A DNA stretch of 9,508 nt from DAOTZS01 sp034434335 (lineage in GTDB: Bacteria; Chloroflexota; Anaerolineae; CG2-30-64-16), in assembly GCA_034434335.1 (NCBI GenBank), contig DAOTZS010000201.1:1-9508 (forward strand), written 5' to 3'. Positions 6,938-9,508 of this stretch are shown here, piece by piece. Within the stretch, counting starts at the first letter, position 1. Each line of letters opens with the position of its first letter. The notes below the pieces were generated by a model. That model was not told the DNA's origin. It searched no databases and saw nothing but the letters and a program-made list of their open reading frames with translations. The position numbers and the translations under genes were made by a program.

Positions 6938-7186
6938 ATGCGCTGGCCACATAAGAGTTCAGCCGCCCTGGCCGTGCCCCTCTCGGCTCTGGTGGAAGCA
7001 GTAGGCCAGGGGTGGAAAGTAACTTCGCCCGTCTATCGCAAGCAGATACCCGATCGGCCAGATGGCGCCTGGTACTATGATGTGATCCTGTGGCGCGAAG
7101 GTCGGGTCAAAGTGTTGACCGTGCCCGAGAGCGAGGAGTTGCGCCGCTTTCTGGCTGAGCATGGGCTGGAGGCGGAGGTCCAATAG
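6938..7186 (+). CDS. 82-residue protein of unknown function, probably phosphate-regulated
   Basis: This is a small soluble protein of 82 residues. The ATG at 6938 has GAGGA seven bases upstream. I do not recognise a family. The first ~20 residues are mildly hydrophobic (AALAVPLSALVEAV) but contain no clear signal peptide or membrane segment. The middle has alternating polar and hydrophobic residues typical of a beta sheet (GWKVTSPVYRKQI, then WYYDVILWREGRVKVLTVP), and the end is a helix-like stretch (ESEELRRFLAEHGLEAEV). A small alpha/beta fold is therefore plausible. It contains no cysteine and one histidine near each end. It lies between two TTAACC-type arrays, directly upstream of pstS and on the same strand, so it is probably expressed under phosphate limitation. 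Read-through into pstS is possible since no terminator follows. Confidence 0.75.
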   Translation: MRWPHKSSAALAVPLSALVEAVGQGWKVTSPVYRKQIPDRPDGAWYYDVILWREGRVKVLTVPESEELRRFLAEHGLEAEVQ

Positions 7187-7200
7187 GGGGTGAACAAACC

Positions 7201-7265
7201 TTTACACAGCCTTTACCGAATCTTAACCGGCCCTTGTAGTAGGGTTAACACGGCTGGCATAGAAT
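7201..7265 (+). promoter_or_regulatory. pstS: Pho-box-like array and promoter for pstS
   Basis: Hexamers at strict 11-base steps: TTTACA (7201), TTTACC (7212), TTAACC (7223), a degenerate TTGTAG (7234), TTAACA (7245). Nine bases after the last is TAGAAT (7260-7265), one mismatch from TATAAT. The 9-base spacing is the same as in the array before the 82-residue gene, and the 11-mer CTTAACCGGCC (7222-7232) recurs exactly at 6831-6841. The array starts 15 bases after the stop of the preceding gene. The pstS leader would be about 45 bases. Confidence 0.75.
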
Positions 7266-7316
7266 GGGATGGGCCACGTGAAGAGGCCTTCATTCCATCT
7301 CAAGAGGTGAACAACC

Positions 7317-8354
7317 ATGCGAGGCAAATCCCTAGTCGTTCTGGTCGCGGCAATCCTGTGGTTGACAGCATGCGGAGGAGGGGCGGCACCCCTTACCCCT
7401 GCCCCGACGCCAACACAGGTCGAACTACCTCAGCCTGCAGCTACTGCGATGCCATCTGAAGGCGTCAGCAGCCTGCCCGAGGTCAACCCCCTCGAGGTGA
7501 GCGGTGACATCATCATGGCCGGCTCATCTACGGTCTTCCCCCTGGCCGAGCGCCTGGCCGAGCGCTTCCGGGACGAGGGCTACAATGGCAACATCACCAT
7601 TGACAGCATTGGCTCGGGCGCCGGTTTCGAGCGCTTTTGCAAGAGCGGTGAAACGGACATCGCCAACGCCAGCCGGCCTATCAAGACGTCGGAGGTGGAA
7701 GCGTGCCGGGCCATTGGCCGAGAGCCATTGGAGTTCCGGGTGGGCACCGACGCGCTGGCGGTGGTCGTGCATCGCGACAACGATTGGTTGGAGGAAGGAG
7801 TGACCTTGGAGGAGCTGGCCAAGATCTTCTCCAAAGACACCACCAACTGGTCAGATGTCAATCCGGCCTGGCCGGCGCAGCCGATCAAGCGCTTCAGCCC
7901 TGGCACCGACAGCGGCACCTTCGACTACTTTGTGGAAGCGGTGATGGATCACGTTTACGGCAAAGGCAAAGGTAGGGAGGTGTTGCTTGCTGCTGCCAAC
8001 CTGCAATTGAGCGAGGATGATAACATCCTGGTACAGGGGGTGGAGGGGGATAAATATGCCATCGGCTACTTTGGCTATGCCTATTATCAGGAGAATGCTG
8101 GCCGGCTCAAAGTGTTGAAGATCAACGGTGTGGAGCCGAGCGCCGAGCACGTGGAGGATGGCACCTACCCTCTGGCCCGGCCCCTCTTCATCTACAGTAC
8201 AGCCAACATCATGCGCGAGAAGCCCCAGGTTGCGGCATTCATCAACTTCTTCCTGACCTATGTGAACGAGGAGATCCTGGAGGTTGGGTACTTCCCAGCC
8301 AGCGAGGCCGCCCTGGAGCAAGCTCGCCAGGCCTGGCTTGCTGCGATGAAGTGA
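7317..8354 (+). CDS. pstS: Phosphate ABC transporter substrate-binding lipoprotein PstS
   Basis: This 345-residue protein captures phosphate outside the membrane and delivers it to the PstC/PstA permease. It starts at an ATG with GAGGTGA six bases upstream. Residues 1-19 are a lipoprotein signal (MRGK, hydrophobic core, lipobox LTAC with Cys19). A Pro/Thr/Ala-rich linker (~24-50) follows, typical of a membrane-anchored binding protein. The binding fold then shows the expected PstS motifs: AGSSTVFPLAERL (68-80), SIGSGAGFERF (98-107), DIANASRPIK (114-123), SPGTDSGTFDYF (194-205) and AIGYFGYAYY (248-257). Cys108 and Cys130 are the only other cysteines and may form a disulfide. The length is normal for the family. 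Expression is probably controlled by the upstream Pho-type array. arsC follows after 33 bases with no terminator visible. Confidence 0.96.
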   Translation: MRGKSLVVLVAAILWLTACGGGAAPLTPAPTPTQVELPQPAATAMPSEGVSSLPEVNPLEVSGDIIMAGSSTVFPLAERLAERFRDEGYNGNITIDSIGSGAGFERFCKSGETDIANASRPIKTSEVEACRAIGREPLEFRVGTDALAVVVHRDNDWLEEGVTLEELAKIFSKDTTNWSDVNPAWPAQPIKRFSPGTDSGTFDYFVEAVMDHVYGKGKGREVLLAAANLQLSEDDNILVQGVEGDKYAIGYFGYAYYQENAGRLKVLKINGVEPSAEHVEDGTYPLARPLFIYSTANIMREKPQVAAFINFFLTYVNEEILEVGYFPASEAALEQARQAWLAAMK

Positions 8355-8387
8355 GGAATGGTGGGTTTGCCGTGATGGACGGTAGCC

Positions 8388-8846
8388 ATGGATAAGATCC
8401 GGGTGCTCTTTCTCTGCACAGGCAACTCAGCACGCAGCCAGATGGCTGAGGCGTTCTTACGCCATCATGGAGGTGACCATTTTGAGGCCCACAGTGCCGG
8501 CCTGGAGCCCAAAGGGATCCACCCCCTCACGCGGCAGGTGATGGAGGAGGCTGGTATTGACATAAGCAATCAGCGCTCCAAAGGGCTGGCAGAGTACTGG
8601 GGCCGCCTCCATTTCGACTATGTGATCACCGTCTGTGCTAATGCAGAGGAGCGCTGTCCGTTCTTTCCTGGTCCTGGCAAACGGCTGCACTGGCCGTTTG
8701 AGGACCCGGCGGCGGCCACAGGCAGCGAGGAGGAGCGCCTGGCTACCTTCCGCCGCGTACGCGATGCGATTGAGGCCCGCGTGCGCGCCTGGGTACAGGA
8801 GGTATGCCACTCCGCCAGCCGTGATACGGATCATGGGCGGGAGTAA
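8388..8846 (+). CDS. arsC: Arsenate reductase, thioredoxin-coupled ArsC (low-molecular-weight phosphatase fold)
   Basis: The 152-residue protein reduces arsenate to arsenite. It has the P-loop C10-x5-R16 (CTGNSAR) of the LMW phosphatase fold, and the resolving pair C83-x6-C90 (VCANAEERC) that passes the disulfide to thioredoxin in Staphylococcus aureus/Bacillus subtilis ArsC. The general-acid Asp is D106 (HWPFEDPA). All redox residues of that family are present, so reductase activity is more likely than simple tyrosine phosphatase activity. Asn13, Glu21 and Ser36, which bind potassium in the S. aureus enzyme, are kept, but the fourth ligand, Asp65, is Lys65 here. The last ~12 residues are a polar tail. 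The ATG has only a weak SD (GGA); upstream in-frame extension is blocked by a TGA at 8373. It lies inside the pst block, six bases before pstC. Confidence 0.92.
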   Translation: MDKIRVLFLCTGNSARSQMAEAFLRHHGGDHFEAHSAGLEPKGIHPLTRQVMEEAGIDISNQRSKGLAEYWGRLHFDYVITVCANAEERCPFFPGPGKRLHWPFEDPAAATGSEEERLATFRRVRDAIEARVRAWVQEVCHSASRDTDHGRE

Positions 8847-8852
8847 AGCAGC

Positions 8853-9508
8853 ATGCAAGAAAACGCATCTCTATGGCTGATGCCGCGCGTGTCGGCTGCC
8901 ACAGCAGGTGGCGCGGCAGCCGACCTGCGTCGGCGCCGGCGCTGGAGCGAGGGAGCCATTCAAGGCTTTCTTGTCCTGTGCGCCGCACTTTCGATCGTTA
9001 CAACAATGGGCATCGTGGTGGTGTTGGGCCGTGAGGCCTGGCTCTTTTTCCGCCGGCCTGAGGTCAGCCTGGTTGACTTCTTCACTGGCACAACCTGGCA
9101 ACCACAGATCCTCAAGTTCGGCATCTTCCCGCTGTTCAATGCCACGATCCTCACCAGCCTGATCGCCATGGCGGTGGCGCTGCCGCTGGGGCTGATGATC
9201 GCCATCTACCTCAGTGAGTATGCCTCACCGCGCGCCCGGGCCATCCTGAAGCCGATCCTGGAGGTACTGGCTGGTGTGCCAACAGTGGTCTACGGCTACT
9301 TCGCCCTCACCTTCATGACCCCGATCCTGCGCCGCATCTTCGGCGAGGGGGTGGTGGAGATCTACAACAATGCCTCAGCCGGGCTGGTGATCGGCATCCT
9401 GATCCTGCCGCTGGTCTCCTCGATGAGCGAGGATGCCCTGCACGCGGTGCCCAGGTCGCTGCGGGAGGCGGCGTACAGCCTGGGGGCTACACGGCTTGAG
9501 ACCGCGCT
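8853..9508 (+). CDS. pstC: Phosphate ABC transporter permease PstC (5' part, runs off window)
   Basis: The first 218 codons are visible; the gene continues past the window edge (the family is usually about 300 residues). With PstA, PstC forms the membrane channel for phosphate. The ATG has GGGAG nine bases upstream, overlapping the end of arsC, which suggests translational coupling. The N-terminus is cytoplasmic and basic (DLRRRRRW, 24-31). Hydrophobic segments are at ~36-59, ~94-120, ~136-158 and ~176-190. A loop with LFFRRPEVSLVDFFTGTTW (64-82) matches the PstC periplasmic region. AIYLSEYASPRAR (117-129) and LAGVPTVVYGYFAL (139-152) are typical of PstC. The EAA loop that contacts the ATPase PstB is at 200-218 (RSLREAAYSLGATR). 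No frameshift or missing motif is seen in the visible part. Confidence 0.96.
   Translation, partial: MQENASLWLMPRVSAATAGGAAADLRRRRRWSEGAIQGFLVLCAALSIVTTMGIVVVLGREAWLFFRRPEVSLVDFFTGTTWQPQILKFGIFPLFNATILTSLIAMAVALPLGLMIAIYLSEYASPRARAILKPILEVLAGVPTVVYGYFALTFMTPILRRIFGEGVVEIYNNASAGLVIGILILPLVSSMSEDALHAVPRSLREAAYSLGATRLETA

Noticed and set aside
7190..7459. 89-codon plus-strand frame starting in the pstS control region
   Set aside because: It covers the Pho-type array and the pstS signal peptide in another frame, with no SD and no recognisable domain.
7851..8321. 156-codon minus-strand frame antisense to pstS
   Set aside because: It is a shadow of a well-supported gene; it contains no motif and no promoter or SD of its own.

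Overview
The window is GC-rich and looks like a chromosomal segment from a bacterium. Chloroflexota is my best guess, from the Pro/Thr-rich linker after the PstS lipobox, the SNF2 plus SWIM gene pair and the general codon style. That placement is inference; there is no rRNA or marker gene here to prove it. I see no tRNA, rRNA, CRISPR array, transposase or integrase.

Layout. (1) Bases 1-296: the 3' end of a plus-strand gene with an acidic Gly-rich stretch and a Pro-rich tail, function unknown. (2) Bases 297-495: a short convergent gap with inverted repeats. (3) Bases 496-6712: a minus-strand cluster, read right to left. It holds a 1055-residue SNF2-family ATPase, a 299-residue SWIM zinc-finger protein, and a roughly 594-residue protein with a SAP-like N-terminus, winged-helix-like segments and a C-terminus resembling the XPB/Ssl2 helicase-associated domain. 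A 329-base gap between the SNF2 and SWIM genes contains an unusually dense set of nested hairpins. (4) Bases 6713-6937: a divergent control region. (5) Bases 6938-9508: a plus-strand phosphate block with an 82-residue protein of unknown function, pstS (phosphate-binding lipoprotein), arsC (thioredoxin-type arsenate reductase) and the start of pstC (permease), which runs off the window.

The clearest regulatory signal is a pair of arrays of TTAACC-like hexamers repeating every 11 bases, one before the 82-residue gene and one before pstS. In both, the last hexamer ends exactly 9 bases before a -10-like hexamer. This matches the architecture of known Pho boxes (PhoB/PhoP/SphR-type response regulators), so both genes are probably induced by phosphate starvation. 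The phosphate block would then take up phosphate with Pst, while ArsC reduces arsenate entering by the same route; the 82-residue protein would be an uncharacterised member of the same regulon.

The SNF2/SWIM/helicase-associated cluster is the best candidate for an undescribed system. All three proteins look like DNA-associated parts of one machine, but the sequence does not show what it does.
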